A stretch of 64,000 nucleotides of DNA from Pseudomonas fluorescens (GTDB lineage: Bacteria > Pseudomonadota > Gammaproteobacteria > Pseudomonadales > Pseudomonadaceae), in contig NZ_CABVGX010000014.1 of the NCBI RefSeq assembly GCF_902497625.1, positions 1-64,000 on the forward strand, read 5' to 3'. Position 1 is the first letter of the stretch. The number at the start of each line of letters is the position of its first letter. The notes under the pieces were generated by a model. That model was not told the origin of the DNA, searched no databases, and saw only the letters and a program-made list of their open reading frames with translations. A program made the position numbers and the translations under genes. Of the stretch, positions 24,789-34,602 are shown piece after piece.

Positions 24789-25511
24789 ATGAACCCGTTA
24801 GTGGTCGCGGCCCGCGCGTCAAAGCAACCCGTAGCGTTCGATCTGCAATCACTCCTGTCGCACGAGGAATTACTTCGGGCCAGCGAAATTACCGACGTTG
24901 CAGGCAGAACGGATTTCATTCTGGGAAGAGCGCTTCTTCGCGGCGTGCTCTCCAGCATGCTTGATATGGAGCCGCACAGGGTGCCCATTCGTATCGAGAA
25001 AAACGGCAGACCCTGCCTGGAGAGCAACGAACTGGAATTCAGTCTGAGCCACGCCAGCGGGTATGTCTGCGTCGCAGTCTCAAGAAACGGCAGAGTGGGC
25101 GTCGATATCGAAGGTGTGGGCTCCCTGAAAAATAACGAGCTCCTGAACCAGTACCTTCGCAAAACATTCGGCAAGGATTCAAACCCATGCACAACTACGG
25201 ATTACGACCTCGCCGGCAAGTGGTGTATGGCCGAAGCCTATGCCAAATGCTCGGGCAGAGACCTGCTAAGCGCCTTACGCTCAAAAGAGCTAAGGACCCT
25301 GATGAAGCAATCTCAGTGCTCCGATTGGTTCATCGGCCTGGACCACTCCCTGTGCCTTAGCTCCATTGCTGGCGGCCGGATACCTCTCGCACTCTGCGTC
25401 CAAACGCATCCGACACCGTTCAGCCTGATGGAAGTCGACCTGTCAGATGCCTCGTTTCTGACCACGTTGAGCAAAGCACGCCGTAAAAACACACCGCCCC
25501 GCCTGCTGTGA
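24789..25511 (+). CDS. Sfp-type 4'-phosphopantetheinyl transferase
   Basis: This 240-residue protein transfers phosphopantetheine from CoA to a carrier protein serine. Residues 72-79 give NGRPCL, 84-108 give FSLSHASGYVCVAVSRNGRVGVDIE (Mg2+ ligands D106 and E108), and 145-153 give WCMAEAYAK. The canonical motif W-x-x-K-E-A has Ala in place of the first Lys (A148), while E149 and K153 are kept. The protein is the likely activator of the operon's carrier protein. It is followed by a bidirectional terminator. Confidence 0.88.
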   Translation: MNPLVVAARASKQPVAFDLQSLLSHEELLRASEITDVAGRTDFILGRALLRGVLSSMLDMEPHRVPIRIEKNGRPCLESNELEFSLSHASGYVCVAVSRNGRVGVDIEGVGSLKNNELLNQYLRKTFGKDSNPCTTTDYDLAGKWCMAEAYAKCSGRDLLSALRSKELRTLMKQSQCSDWFIGLDHSLCLSSIAGGRIPLALCVQTHPTPFSLMEVDLSDASFLTTLSKARRKNTPPRLL

Positions 25512-25521
25512 AATAACCAAA

Positions 25522-25554
25522 AAAAACCGCCCCTCTTTCGAAGGGCGGTTTTTT
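25522..25554. terminator. Bidirectional Rho-independent terminator
   Basis: AAAAACCGCCC (25522-25532) pairs with GGGCGGTTTTTT (25543-25554). It lies between the convergent phosphopantetheinyl transferase and cyoE genes and can end both transcripts. Confidence 0.93.
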
Positions 25555-25569
25555 ATTCAGCAACCAATC

Positions 25570-26457
25570 TCAAGGCGCGTATGTCAGCAACAACTCACTC
25601 GGCACTTTGAAATCCAGCGACATCATCACGCTCAACGCGGTAATGGTGAAGATCGAGAACACGAACAGCTTGCGTGCCCAGACCGTGTCATCCACTGCCT
25701 TGTAACCTGTCCAGGCCATGTACAACCAGTACATGCCCATGGCGGCAGCGACGGCCAGGTAGCTCATGCCGGCGTAGCCGCTGAAGGTCAGCATCAAGGT
25801 CGCCAGGAGGAACGCCAGGATGTAGAGCAGGATGTGCTTCTTGGCCACTTTGATGCCGCGCTTCACGGGCAGCACCGGAATCGATGCGGCCAGGTAATCG
25901 TTGAAGCGGAAGATCGCAATGGCGTAGGAATGCGGCATCTGCCACAGGCTGAACATCACCAGCAGCGTCAGTGCGGCCATGTCGAAGGTGTTGCTGACCG
26001 CGACGTAGCCGATTACGGGAGGCATTGCGCCCGACAGACTGCCTACCAGCGTGCCGTGCACCGACTTGCGCTTGAGGTACAGGCTGTAGAAGCCGACGTA
26101 GATGACGAAACCGATCACCGCGAACAAAGCCGCCAACGGGTTGGCGACTTTGTACAGCAGCACCACACCGGCAACGCCAAGGACGGTCGCATAGATCAAG
26201 GCCAGTTTCAGGGAGATGAGGCCCTGGACCAGCACGCGATTCTTGGTGCGCTCCATCTTCACGTCGATGTCACGGTCGATGCAGTTATTGAAGACACAAC
26301 CGGAAGCGACGACCAGGGATGTGCCGATCATGGCGGCCAGGAAAATGGCCAGATCGACATGCCCTTTGGAGGCCAGGAAGAATCCGCCTGCCACTGAAAG
26401 CACGTTACCGAAAATGATCCCCGGTTTGGTGATTTGGATAAAGTGCTTAAAGGACAT
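25570..26457 (-). CDS. cyoE: Protoheme IX farnesyltransferase (heme O synthase)
   Basis: CyoE makes heme O from heme B and farnesyl diphosphate for cytochrome bo3. It is a 295-residue polytopic UbiA-superfamily protein. The first aspartate-rich motif reads [17 protein letters not shown], the second loop [20 protein letters not shown] is typical, and there are about nine hydrophobic spans. Start 26457 ([13 protein letters not shown]) is the family start; the longer frame to 26511 overlaps cyoD. It is the last gene of cyoABCDE. Confidence 0.96.
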   Translation of the reverse strand: MSFKHFIQITKPGIIFGNVLSVAGGFFLASKGHVDLAIFLAAMIGTSLVVASGCVFNNCIDRDIDVKMERTKNRVLVQGLISLKLALIYATVLGVAGVVLLYKVANPLAALFAVIGFVIYVGFYSLYLKRKSVHGTLVGSLSGAMPPVIGYVAVSNTFDMAALTLLVMFSLWQMPHSYAIAIFRFNDYLAASIPVLPVKRGIKVAKKHILLYILAFLLATLMLTFSGYAGMSYLAVAAAMGMYWLYMAWTGYKAVDDTVWARKLFVFSIFTITALSVMMSLDFKVPSELLLTYAP

Positions 26458-26468
26458 GCGGAGTTTCC

Positions 26469-26804
26469 TCAGTGCGCCATCATGTTGGTGTGGATGCTGA
26501 ACATGATCCACAGCGACAGGCCAACCAGCAGGACAATCACGATCGCCGCGAACACAAACGCAATCACGTTGTTACGCTGAGCGGCCGAGCGGTCCAGGTG
26601 GAGGAAGTACACCAGGTGCACCAGCACCTGGACGACTGCGAAGATCAGTACGATCCACAGGGTCATGGCTTTCGGCAAGGTCGGGTACATCACCAGGCCG
26701 AACGGAATGACGGTCAGGATCACTGACAGAATGAAACCGATAGCGTAGGACTTGACGCTGCCGTGGCCGGCGTCGTGGCTATCGTGGGAATGAGCGTTAG
26801 CCAT
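26469..26804 (-). CDS. cyoD: Cytochrome bo3 ubiquinol oxidase subunit IV
   Basis: This 111-residue membrane protein has three hydrophobic helices after a His-rich N-terminus ([14 protein letters not shown]). Family features are [18 protein letters not shown] and the short loop [14 protein letters not shown]. It is a small structural subunit that helps assemble the oxidase. It starts one base after the cyoC stop and is followed by cyoE. Confidence 0.95.
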   Translation of the reverse strand: MANAHSHDSHDAGHGSVKSYAIGFILSVILTVIPFGLVMYPTLPKAMTLWIVLIFAVVQVLVHLVYFLHLDRSAAQRNNVIAFVFAAIVIVLLVGLSLWIMFSIHTNMMAH

Positions 26805-27431
26805 TTACATAGTCCCCATCAGATAAACAACGGTGAATACGCAGATCCACACCACGTCCAGGAAGTGCCAGAACAGGCTCAGGCAGCTCAGACGCGTCTT
26901 GTTGGTCGCCGTCAGGCCGTTCTTCTGCACCTGGTACATCATGATCGCCATCCAGATCAGACCGCTGGTCACGTGCAGACCGTGGGTGCCGACCAGGGTG
27001 AAGAACCCGGACAGGAAGCCGCTGCGGCTAGGGCCGTAGCCTTCGGAAATCAACAGGTGGAACTCGTTGATTTCCATGGCGATGAAGCCGGCGCCGAGCA
27101 GGAAGGTCATGCCCAGCCAGCCCAGTACCTGGCTCTTCTTGCCCTTGAACAACGCCAGCATGGCGAAGCCGTAGGTGATCGAACTGAACAACAGCAGAGC
27201 GGTTTCGCCCAGCACGTACGGCAGCTCGAAGATGTCGGCGCCCGACGGGCCACCGGCTACGTTGTTAACCAGTACCGCGTACACCGCGAAGATCGACGCA
27301 AACAAAATGCAGTCAGTCATCAGGTAGAGCCAGAAACCGAAGACGGTCATCTCGCCCGAGTCGTGGTGATGGTCATCATGCCCATGTCCATCGACATGGG
27401 TGTGTCCAGCATTGGTCACTAAGTTCGACAT
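26805..27431 (-). CDS. cyoC: Cytochrome bo3 ubiquinol oxidase subunit III
   Basis: This 208-residue polytopic subunit III has about five spans. A histidine-rich cytosolic N-terminus ([19 protein letters not shown]) is followed by the family segments [20 protein letters not shown] and [17 protein letters not shown]. It stabilises the proton-pumping core. Gene spacing of three bases to cyoB and none to cyoD indicates tight co-translation. Confidence 0.95.
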   Translation of the reverse strand: MSNLVTNAGHTHVDGHGHDDHHHDSGEMTVFGFWLYLMTDCILFASIFAVYAVLVNNVAGGPSGADIFELPYVLGETALLLFSSITYGFAMLALFKGKKSQVLGWLGMTFLLGAGFIAMEINEFHLLISEGYGPSRSGFLSGFFTLVGTHGLHVTSGLIWMAIMMYQVQKNGLTATNKTRLSCLSLFWHFLDVVWICVFTVVYLMGTM

Positions 27432-27434
27432 GGT

Positions 27435-29465
27435 TTAAGCCTGTTCCAACGAGGTTTCAACACGGGTGGCGTTGGCGGGGATTTTCCCGGCCGCGACCAG
27501 ACGTTTGTGCTGCTCGGCTTCGATGCGCTCGATGACATCCACCGGCACCATGTAGCCCTGATCGTCACGGGCGGCATGGATAGTGAAATACACCACGGTG
27601 CCAACCAGACTTGCGATCGCCAGCCACCAGATGTGCCAGATCATTGCGAAACCGAACACCGTCAGCAGAGCACCCATGACCACACCGGTCGCGGTGTTGT
27701 TTGGCATGTGGATCGGCTCGTACTTGGCCGGAGCCTGGTACGCCGTGCCGTTTTCCTTGGCTTCGGTGAACGGATCGATGGTTTCTGCTTTTGGCAGCAC
27801 AGCGAAGTTGTAGAACGGTGGTGGCGACGAGGTCGACCATTCCAGGGTATGGGCATTCCACGGGTCACCGTGTTCGCACATGTTTTCCGGCTTGTTGCGG
27901 TCACGCACACTGACGTACAGCTGGATCAACTGGCAGGCGATGCCGACAGCGATCATCACCGCACCGAACATGGCGACGTACAGGTACGGCACCCACTCGG
28001 GGTTGGTGGTGGCGTTCAAACGACGGGTCATGCCCATGAAGCCCAGTACATAGAGCGGCATGAAGGCGACGAAGAAGCCGGTGATCCAGAACCAGAACGC
28101 TGCCTTGCCCCAACCTTCGTGCAGCTTGAAGCCGAACGCTTTCGGGAAGTAGAAGGCGAAACCTGCGATGTAACCGAATACCGCGCCGCCGATGATCACG
28201 TTGTGGAAGTGAGCGATCACGAACAGGCTGTTGTGCAGCACAAAGTCAGCACCCGGGATGGCCAGCAGTACGCCGGTCATGCCGCCAATGGCGAAGGTGA
28301 CCATGAAGCCCAGGGTCCACATCACCTGACTGGTGAAGCGCAGACGGCCCTGATAAATGGTGAACAGCCAGTTGAATAGCTTCACCCCCGTCGGGATCGA
28401 AATCAGCATCGTCGCCAGACCGAAGAAGGCGTTGACGCTCGCACCCGAACCCATGGTGAAGAAGTGGTGCAGCCAGACCATGAAGCCAAGGATCGAGATA
28501 GCACCCGATGCGTAGACCATCGAGTGGTGACCGAACAGACGCTTGCCGGTGAAGGTCGAGATGACTTCGGAGAAGATACCGAACGCCGGCAGAATCAGGA
28601 TGTACACCTCGGGGTGACCCCAGGCCCAGAACAGGTTGACGTACATCATCGGATTGCCACCAAGTTCATTGGTGAAAATGTGGAAATCCATGTAACGGTC
28701 AAGCGTCAGCAAAGCCAGAGTAGCGGTCAGGATCGGGAACGAAGCCACGATCAGGACGTTGGCCCAGGTGCAGGTCCAGGTGAAGATCGGCATGTCCATC
28801 AGCTTCATGCCCGGGGTACGCATTTTCAGCACAGTGGCCAGGAAGTTGACCCCCGTCAGCGTCGTACCTAATCCGGATAGCTGTAGCGCCCAGATGTAGT
28901 AATCCATCCCCACGCCCGGACTGTATTGCAGGCCCGACAGCGGCGGATAGGCAACCCAACCGGTCTTGGCGAATTCGCCGACGCCCAGCGACAGGTTGAT
29001 CAGCACCACGCCCGACACCAGCAGCCAGAAGCTCAGGGAGTTCAGGAACGGATAGGCCACGTCACGCGCGCCGATCTGCAGCGGCACTGCAAGGTTCATC
29101 AGGCCGGTGAAGAATGGCATCGCCATGAAGATGATCATGATCACACCGTGAGCGGTGAAGATCTGGTCATAGTGTTCAGGTGGCAGGTAGCCAGGCGAAC
29201 CCTCGGTGGCCATGGCCAGCTGGGTCCGCATCATGATGGCGTCGGCAAAACCGCGCAGCAGCATGACCATGGCGACGATGATGTACATCACGCCGATTTT
29301 CTTGTGGTCGACCGAGGTCAGCCACTCGGTCCACAAGTAGGTCCACTTCTTGAAGTAGGTGATTGCAGCGAACAGCGCCACGCCACCGAGCGCGATCATG
29401 GCGATGGTAATCATCACGATCGGTTCGTGGAACGGGACCGCTTCCCAACTTAATTTACCAAACAT
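27435..29465 (-). CDS. cyoB: Cytochrome bo3 ubiquinol oxidase subunit I
   Basis: This is the 676-residue catalytic core with heme b, heme o3 and CuB; it reduces oxygen and pumps protons. Key segments are [19 protein letters not shown] (low-spin heme ligand), [22 protein letters not shown] (CuB His-Tyr pair), [12 protein letters not shown] (CuB histidines) and HFHNVIIGG (heme ligands). Length and ends match E. coli CyoB. Confidence 0.97.
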   Translation of the reverse strand: MFGKLSWEAVPFHEPIVMITIAMIALGGVALFAAITYFKKWTYLWTEWLTSVDHKKIGVMYIIVAMVMLLRGFADAIMMRTQLAMATEGSPGYLPPEHYDQIFTAHGVIMIIFMAMPFFTGLMNLAVPLQIGARDVAYPFLNSLSFWLLVSGVVLINLSLGVGEFAKTGWVAYPPLSGLQYSPGVGMDYYIWALQLSGLGTTLTGVNFLATVLKMRTPGMKLMDMPIFTWTCTWANVLIVASFPILTATLALLTLDRYMDFHIFTNELGGNPMMYVNLFWAWGHPEVYILILPAFGIFSEVISTFTGKRLFGHHSMVYASGAISILGFMVWLHHFFTMGSGASVNAFFGLATMLISIPTGVKLFNWLFTIYQGRLRFTSQVMWTLGFMVTFAIGGMTGVLLAIPGADFVLHNSLFVIAHFHNVIIGGAVFGYIAGFAFYFPKAFGFKLHEGWGKAAFWFWITGFFVAFMPLYVLGFMGMTRRLNATTNPEWVPYLYVAMFGAVMIAVGIACQLIQLYVSVRDRNKPENMCEHGDPWNAHTLEWSTSSPPPFYNFAVLPKAETIDPFTEAKENGTAYQAPAKYEPIHMPNNTATGVVMGALLTVFGFAMIWHIWWLAIASLVGTVVYFTIHAARDDQGYMVPVDVIERIEAEQHKRLVAAGKIPANATRVETSLEQA

Positions 29466-29468
29466 CGT

Positions 29469-30416
29469 TTACTCCTCTGCCCCGGCAGCTGAATGCGAAC
29501 TCATGTCCATGCCTTCCATGTTGTGCGCCACTTCCTTCTCTTTCTTCTCGTGGTGCATCGGCTTGCCCGGCTTCATGCCTTCGTACTTGTCGACGATGAT
29601 CTGAAACAGGCCCGGCGTGACCGAGGAGTAGAGCTCGACTGGGTTGTTCTGGCTTGGCTTGGTAAGGGCTTCGTATTCAGCTTTTTCCAGCTGTTTAGGT
29701 GCCTTTTTGACTTCGCTTACCCAGGCGTCGAAATTTTCCTGAGAAGTGGAGATCGCTTTGAATTTCATGCCGGTGAAACCTGCGCCGCTGTAGTTGGCAG
29801 AGATGCCTTCCATTTCAGCGTCACGGTTGGCAATCAGATGCAACTTGGTCTGCATGCCGGCCATTGCGTAGATCTGGCCGCCCAGGCCCGGGATGAAGAA
29901 CGAGTTCATCACCGAATCGGAGGTCACTTTGAAGTTGACCGGGGTGTTCGTCGGGAACACGATCTTGTTGACCGTGGCGATGCCCTGTTCCGGATAGATG
30001 AACACCCATTTCCAGTCCAGCGAGACCACTTCGATGGTGATCGGCTTGACGTCGGATTCCAGCGGACGATACGGGTCAAGTTCGTGGGTCGACACGTAGG
30101 TGACGTAACCCAGCGCAATGATGATCAGCACTGGAACAGCCCAGACCGCAATTTCGATCTTGGTGGAGTGCGACCACTTCGGCGTGTATACGGCGTCAGT
30201 GTTGGTCGCGCGGTATTTCCAGGCGAACAGGAAGGTCATGACGATGACCGGGACCACAACCAACAGCATCAGCAACGTTGCGGTGATGATCAGGTTTCGC
30301 TGCTCCAGGCCTACCTGGCCCGTAGGATTGAGCAAGGTCATATTGCAGCCTCCCAGCAAGAGCATGCTGAGTAGCGGCAATAAGCCTAGTAGTCTGGGGT
30401 ACCTGTTTTTACTCAT
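29469..30416 (-). CDS. cyoA: Cytochrome bo3 ubiquinol oxidase subunit II (lipoprotein)
   Basis: This 315-residue subunit II has a lipoprotein signal with lipobox LLLGGC, two transmembrane helices ([39 protein letters not shown]) and a periplasmic cupredoxin domain ([38 protein letters not shown]). The CuA ligand cysteines of cytochrome c oxidases are absent, as expected for a quinol oxidase. Start 30416 gives a proper signal peptide. It is the first gene of the operon, so the cyo promoter lies above 30416. Confidence 0.96.
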   Translation of the reverse strand: MSKNRYPRLLGLLPLLSMLLLGGCNMTLLNPTGQVGLEQRNLIITATLLMLLVVVPVIVMTFLFAWKYRATNTDAVYTPKWSHSTKIEIAVWAVPVLIIIALGYVTYVSTHELDPYRPLESDVKPITIEVVSLDWKWVFIYPEQGIATVNKIVFPTNTPVNFKVTSDSVMNSFFIPGLGGQIYAMAGMQTKLHLIANRDAEMEGISANYSGAGFTGMKFKAISTSQENFDAWVSEVKKAPKQLEKAEYEALTKPSQNNPVELYSSVTPGLFQIIVDKYEGMKPGKPMHHEKKEKEVAHNMEGMDMSSHSAAGAEE

Positions 30417-31232
30417 CTCACGACCTCTAAAGCAGCTTGCGCAATGCAGTTGGGTTTTGATCGCCAACACTTCACCCTGCCAAGGGTTGGCATTTCTCTT
30501 GATTGAATAAGGGCTGCCCGTCGCGCGTCAGACGCTGTTCGACAAATCCTGGGTCAGCGGTGAGTTCTTATTCGAATTCGTGGTCAAAGGCCTGGTTACA
30601 GACCAATTCCATTTGGTGCGGATAAAGGAAAGGCACCGACACTGGGAGTCGCACGAAGCACACGTGCTTCTCGACGCCCTGTTAATTGCTCAAAGATGAG
30701 CAGTGCCGGGAATTCTGTGCGGGCGATTGTAGATAGGTAGCGATGCAGAAACCATGTCTCATCCCGAAATAATTTGTCTCCATTCCAGCAACAATGATTA
30801 GCGTTTTTTGCAAAAACGCGACCTGTTACAGATATCGATTCTCAATAAAAACGCCTCACTCGGTGGGTGTATCGCCCACAATTCAGACAGCTTCCAAGGC
30901 TCTGCAGCATCCTTTGACACCGCCGCAGCCCCCATCTCACAAGGGCTCTGGCAATTTGCCAAAGGCTGTTAAAAGTGCCTGCTCAGGATTGTTACGTTTG
31001 TAATCGCATGCCCCGCAAACGGTCGGATTCTATTGCTGCGCTTTAAGGAATTCGAACGTTCGTCGCCCCTGCCAAGCGCGTCTCTGTGACAACATGTCGC
31101 ACATGTGCCGCACCCTCGATTGCCATACATCACGAACTTTTTACCTGAGCTCTGAAACGCACAACGCCCCGGTGCTCTCAACGAAGACCGGGGCGTTTCG
31201 GGTACTGATGCGCTGATTTTTGGCGACTGACC
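30417..31232. other. Non-coding region upstream of cyoA, about 0.8 kb
   Basis: This long gap must hold the cyo promoter (minus strand). I could not place a convincing -35/-10 pair or an ANR box. A start-less open stretch (about 30511-30699) is not supported as a gene. ATGT-CGC-ACAT around 31098 is a short palindrome of unknown meaning. Confidence 0.6.
31164..31200 (-). terminator. Hairpin downstream of dsbB
   Basis: ACGCCCCGGT and ACCGGGGCGT form a ten-pair stem about 30 bases past the dsbB stop. The T-run is weak, so termination may be partial. Confidence 0.6.
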
Positions 31233-31742
31233 TCAGCGCTCTGCTTTGCGGTTGCGCGAGGTGAGCAACGGGACCAGCACGACAACCAGCACGAAGGCTA
31301 CAAGCGCCCACTGGGCCAGCGACAGACCGAGGAGCGGCGGGTATGGCGTGGAGCAGAAACCATCTACCTGGAAACCGAGCGGGAAGACTTTCGCCAACGG
31401 CAAGCCGTCGACAATGGGTTGCAACACATCGACGCCGCAGCTAACCGCTGGGTAGAACTGCGTGTAGACGTGATGACCAGCGACCGCAGCGCCGGCAATT
31501 GCGCAAATCACCACCAGGGTTTCCAGCACGGTAATGCTGCGGCGGGTGCGCATCGCCGCGCCAACGAAGGCGAAGATCGCGATCAGCAACAGCGCGTAGC
31601 GTTGCAGAATGCACAGCGGGCAAGGCGCCTCACCCAACACTACTTGCATGTACAGCGCGCCGCCGATCAGCGCCAGGCAGATGATGCCCAACAGCACCAG
31701 GTAACGCCGTTCACGGCCCAACCGCATCGTATCTTCGCTCAT
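31233..31742 (-). CDS. dsbB: Disulfide bond formation protein DsbB
   Basis: This 169-residue inner-membrane protein has four helices. It reoxidises DsbA and passes electrons to quinone. The first periplasmic Cys pair is APCPLCILQRY; the second pair lies in SCGVDVLQPIVDG and DGFCSTPY. Start 31742 gives the standard cytosolic N-terminus. DsbB next to the quinol oxidase operon is functionally sensible because both work through the quinone pool, but they are separately terminated. Confidence 0.94.
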   Translation of the reverse strand: MSEDTMRLGRERRYLVLLGIICLALIGGALYMQVVLGEAPCPLCILQRYALLLIAIFAFVGAAMRTRRSITVLETLVVICAIAGAAVAGHHVYTQFYPAVSCGVDVLQPIVDGLPLAKVFPLGFQVDGFCSTPYPPLLGLSLAQWALVAFVLVVVLVPLLTSRNRKAER

Positions 31743-31905
31743 TGCGTTTCCCTTCTGAATTTCGAATGCCCGCAAGTCTACACGCTGGCCCGATGGTTTG
31801 AGAGCCTGGCGCCTGCCAATGCGGTTTCGGGAAATTAACGCCAGAGCGGTTAAGAAGGGATTAAATTGGGCTATTTCCAGAGATTTGCATGATCACATGA
31901 TCGAA

Positions 31906-32096
31906 TCGCCAGCAGGCTGGCTCCCACAAATGAACGCAGTCCAAGGCGAGAGCAAGCTTGCTCGCGATGAGGCCGGCACAGCCAGCATCAATGCTGCCTG
32001 ACCCGCCGCCTGGCGGAGCCAGCCTGCTGATGCATTGCTGAGTGGAGACTCACACTCTGGAATGCACTTACCTGTGGGAGCCAGCCTGCTGGCGAT
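31906..32096. repeat. Cluster of four REP palindromes
   Basis: Copies lie at 31906-31928 (GCCAGCAGGCTGGCTCCCAC), about 31949-31972 (GAGCAAGCTTGCTCGCGATG), 32014-32032 (GGAGCCAGCCTGCTG) and 32072-32096 (GTGGGAGCCAGCCTGCTGGC). Two sequence families are mixed and copies alternate in orientation. They fill the gap between dsbB and the binding-protein gene. Confidence 0.85.
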
Positions 32097-32104
32097 GCGG
32101 CTGC

Positions 32105-32881
32105 TCAGTCGCCGTAGATATCCGACTTGAAGTATTTCTCGGAAATCTTCTGATATTCACCACTGGCACGAATACCGTCGATAGCCATGTTCAGCTTGCT
32201 GACCAGCTCGGCATTGCCTTTGCGCACAGCAATACCGGCGCCCTCGCCCACATATTTCGGGTCTCTGAGCTCCGGCCCGACGAAGGCATAGCCTTTGCCA
32301 CGTGGCATGGACAGAAAGTCATTCAACGGAATGGTGTCGGCAAAAATTGCATCGAGGCGCCCGGATGCCAGATCCATGTAGATTTCTTCGTTATTGCTGT
32401 AACGCTTGACGGTCACGCCTTTGGGTTCGAACACCTCAGTGGCGAAGCGGTCAGTGGTGGTGGCACGCTGCACGCCGACGCTCTTGCCCTTGAGGCTGGC
32501 GTACTGATCATCAACGGTCGCGCCCTCCTTCATGACCAGACGCGACGAAGTGAAGTAGTACTTGTGCGAGAAATCGACCGATTTCTTGCGGTCTTCGTTG
32601 ATGGTCATGGATGACAGCGCCATGTCGATCTTCTTCACTTTCAGCGAAGGAATCAGGCCGTCGAACTCACCTTCGACCCACACACACTGCACCTTCATTT
32701 GCGCGCACAGCGCATTGCCGATTTCATAGTCGAAGCCGACGATTTCGCCCTTGTCGGTTTTTGACGCGAATGGCGGGTAAGCGGCTTCGATACCGATGCG
32801 CAGTGGTTTTTCGGCAGCGAACAGGCTGGAGCACGCCAGCAGGCTGAGGGCCAGACCGGTGAAGAGGGGGAGTTTCTTCAT
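32105..32881 (-). CDS. Periplasmic amino-acid-binding protein (ABC type, orphan)
   Basis: This 258-residue solute-binding protein of the lysine/arginine/ornithine- and histidine-binding group has a signal peptide ending [11 protein letters not shown]. The family blocks are [50 protein letters not shown], and the hinge [17 protein letters not shown]. The start at 32881 removes a run-on of 27 codons. No permease or ATPase gene is adjacent, so it must serve a transporter encoded elsewhere. It is flanked by REP elements on both sides. Confidence 0.9.
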   Translation of the reverse strand: MKKLPLFTGLALSLLACSSLFAAEKPLRIGIEAAYPPFASKTDKGEIVGFDYEIGNALCAQMKVQCVWVEGEFDGLIPSLKVKKIDMALSSMTINEDRKKSVDFSHKYYFTSSRLVMKEGATVDDQYASLKGKSVGVQRATTTDRFATEVFEPKGVTVKRYSNNEEIYMDLASGRLDAIFADTIPLNDFLSMPRGKGYAFVGPELRDPKYVGEGAGIAVRKGNAELVSKLNMAIDGIRASGEYQKISEKYFKSDIYGD

Positions 32882-33063
32882 ATTCGTTCTCTCGCGGGTT
32901 GTTGTTGGTTTGGCAAGATGGAAGAAGAGCTGAAGTGGGGGGGCTTGTACATTTAAATCCATTCTGGACTTTTATGTATAAGGCGTCAATTTCAGCGAGG
33001 AATATGTGCCGACCGATGGTCAGGTGGTGAACCATTAAGGTGTGGGCTAAAGCTAATGGCCCC

Positions 33064-33157
33064 TTCGCGAGCAGGCTCGCTCCTACAAGGGATCCAAGTC
33101 GTACGCAGATGTTGACTTCATGGAGATCAACTATGGGAGCGAGCCTGCTCGCGATGG
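33064..33157. repeat. REPIN
   Basis: TTCGCGAGCAGGCTCGCTCC near 33065 and GGGAGCGAGCCTGCTCGCGA near 33135 are inverted copies of the same REP as the one inside algK. Confidence 0.88.
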
Positions 33158-33191
33158 GGTCAGACCTGTCGACAACAAAGCAGCAGGTTGA

Positions 33192-33644
33192 TTACTGCTT
33201 CCAGCGATCCGCCGCCGCATGATCACTGTCGCGACCTTCCACCCAACGCGGCCCGTCGCTGGTGTTTTCCTTCTTCCAGAACGGCGCGCGGGTTTTCAGG
33301 TAGTCCATGACAAATGCGCAGGCGTCGAACGCGGCCTGGCGGTGGGCACTGGCAGCGCCGACGAAGACGATAGGCTCACCTGGCTCAAGCGCGCCGATGC
33401 GATGCAGCACTTCAAGTTTGAGCAGCGGCCAGCGCTGTTCGGCCTCGGCTGTAATTTTGCCCAAGGCCTTTTCAGTCATGCCCGGGTAATGCTCAAGAAA
33501 CATCCCGGCGACATCGAGGCCGTCATTGAAGTCGCGCACATAGCCGACAAAACTCACCACCGCGCCGACGCCGACATTGGCAGCGTGCATGGCGTTGAGT
33601 TCAGCACCGGGATCGAACGCCGTGGATTGCACCCGAATGGCCAT
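33192..33644 (-). CDS. moaE: Molybdopterin synthase catalytic subunit
   Basis: MoaE (150 residues) joins with MoaD thiocarboxylate to convert cyclic pyranopterin monophosphate to molybdopterin. Motifs are VGAVVSFVGYVRDFN, FLEHYPGMTEKAL, HRIGALEPGEPIVFVGAASAHR and the catalytic Lys-rich end FWKKE. It is last in moaCDE. Confidence 0.95.
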   Translation of the reverse strand: MAIRVQSTAFDPGAELNAMHAANVGVGAVVSFVGYVRDFNDGLDVAGMFLEHYPGMTEKALGKITAEAEQRWPLLKLEVLHRIGALEPGEPIVFVGAASAHRQAAFDACAFVMDYLKTRAPFWKKENTSDGPRWVEGRDSDHAAADRWKQ

Positions 33645-33647
33645 AAC

Positions 33648-33890
33648 TCAGCCCCCGGTCACGGTCGGGAAAAACGCCACTTCATCACCTTCGCTTACCG
33701 GCTCGTCCAGTTGGCAGAGGTCTTCGTTGCGCGCGCACATCAGGTTCTGCTCAGTGAGCACCACCGCGCCGTCACGCCTGGCAAGCAGCTCACGCACATC
33801 CTCGAGCGTGGCGAAATCTCCCGAGACCTCCATCGAGTCAACGCCCATCGCCTCACGATATCGGGCAAAAAACTTCACGGTAATGTTCAT
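33648..33890 (-). CDS. moaD: Molybdopterin synthase sulfur carrier subunit
   Basis: MoaD (80 residues) is a ubiquitin-like sulfur carrier. It ends in the required double glycine (FFPTVTGG) that is thiocarboxylated by MoeB. Core segments are [14 protein letters not shown] and [13 protein letters not shown]. It overlaps moaC by four bases and is separated from moaE by three. Confidence 0.95.
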   Translation of the reverse strand: MNITVKFFARYREAMGVDSMEVSGDFATLEDVRELLARRDGAVVLTEQNLMCARNEDLCQLDEPVSEGDEVAFFPTVTGG

Positions 33891-34360
33891 GGTTGATCCG
33901 CCTGAAAATGCCCGCTCTTGCCGCCGAGTTTTTCCAGCAGGCGTACGCTTTCAATGGTCATGCCACGGTCGACCGCTTTGCACATGTCATAAATCGTCAG
34001 AGCGGCAACGCTGGCGGCGGTCAGGGCTTCCATCTCGACGCCGGTCTGCCCGGACAACTTGCAACGCGCGACAATGCGCACGGTGTCGTCACCTTCGGCG
34101 CTCAGTTCGACTTTCACGCCCGTCAGCATCAACGGATGGCACAGCGGAATCAGGTCACTGGTTTTCTTCGCCGCCTGAATGCCGGCAATCCGCGCGACGG
34201 CGAACACATCGCCCTTAGGGTGACCGCCGCTGACGATCATCTGCAGGGTTTCGGGCAACATGCGCACCAGCGCCTGGGCGGTCGCCTCACGGAAGGTCAC
34301 GGCTTTTTCAGTGACGTCGACCATGTTGGCGCGACCTTGGGAATCGAGATGAGTCAGCAC
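33887..34360 (-). CDS. moaC: Cyclic pyranopterin monophosphate synthase
   Basis: MoaC (157 residues) converts the product of MoaA into cyclic pyranopterin monophosphate in molybdenum cofactor synthesis. Motifs are [30 protein letters not shown] and [20 protein letters not shown] with the catalytic Lys in CKAVDRGM. It heads moaCDE. moaA is not nearby. Confidence 0.96.
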   Translation of the reverse strand: MLTHLDSQGRANMVDVTEKAVTFREATAQALVRMLPETLQMIVSGGHPKGDVFAVARIAGIQAAKKTSDLIPLCHPLMLTGVKVELSAEGDDTVRIVARCKLSGQTGVEMEALTAASVAALTIYDMCKAVDRGMTIESVRLLEKLGGKSGHFQADQP

Positions 34361-34444
34361 AGGGTTACTCCTGATCAGGAGTGACGATTGTAAACCTGCG
34401 AGTCAATTTTTCACACGCTTGATTATCCGAGCGCAGCAGATCCC

Positions 34445-34535
34445 CTGTGGGAGCCAGCCTGGTGGCGATTGCAGAGTATCAGTCGCCATAAATAGTGGCT
34501 GACGCTACGCTTCGCCAGCAGGCTGGCTCCCACAG
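34445..34535. repeat. REPIN
   Basis: CTGTGGGAGCCAGCCTGGTG (34445) is the inverse of CCAGCAGGCTGGCTCCCACAG (ends 34535). It lies between moaC and phoH. Confidence 0.87.
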
Positions 34536-34553
34536 CAGATTTGTGTTGAACAC

Positions 34554-34592
34554 AAAAAAACCGGGCGACCTGTGAAGGCCGCGCGGTTTTTC
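34554..34592 (-). terminator. Terminator after phoH
   Basis: Read on the minus strand, AAAAACCGCGCGGCC and GGTCGCCCGGTTTTTTT form a stem with one mismatch and a long T-run, ten bases past the stop. Confidence 0.85.
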
Positions 34593-34602
34593 GCTGAAGC
34601 GA

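Noticed and set aside
6468..25511. Assignment to the mangotoxin/leudiazen or fragin pathways because of the AurF-like gene
   Set aside because: Those clusters include an NRPS and a different set of partners. Only the N-oxygenase family is shared.
6468..25511. Assignment to the 4-formylaminooxyvinylglycine pathway because of the formyltransferase and aminotransferase
   Set aside because: As I recall it, that cluster has no KamA, carrier protein or SerRS-like ligase, so the match is superficial.
30511..30699. Start-less open stretch upstream of cyoA that reads like protein
   Set aside because: There is no usable start codon or ribosome site, and I cannot match it to a family. It may be a remnant, but this cannot be supported.
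31085..31115. ATGT-CGC-ACAT palindrome as an operator of cyo
   Set aside because: It is short, far from cyoA and has no recognised regulator match.
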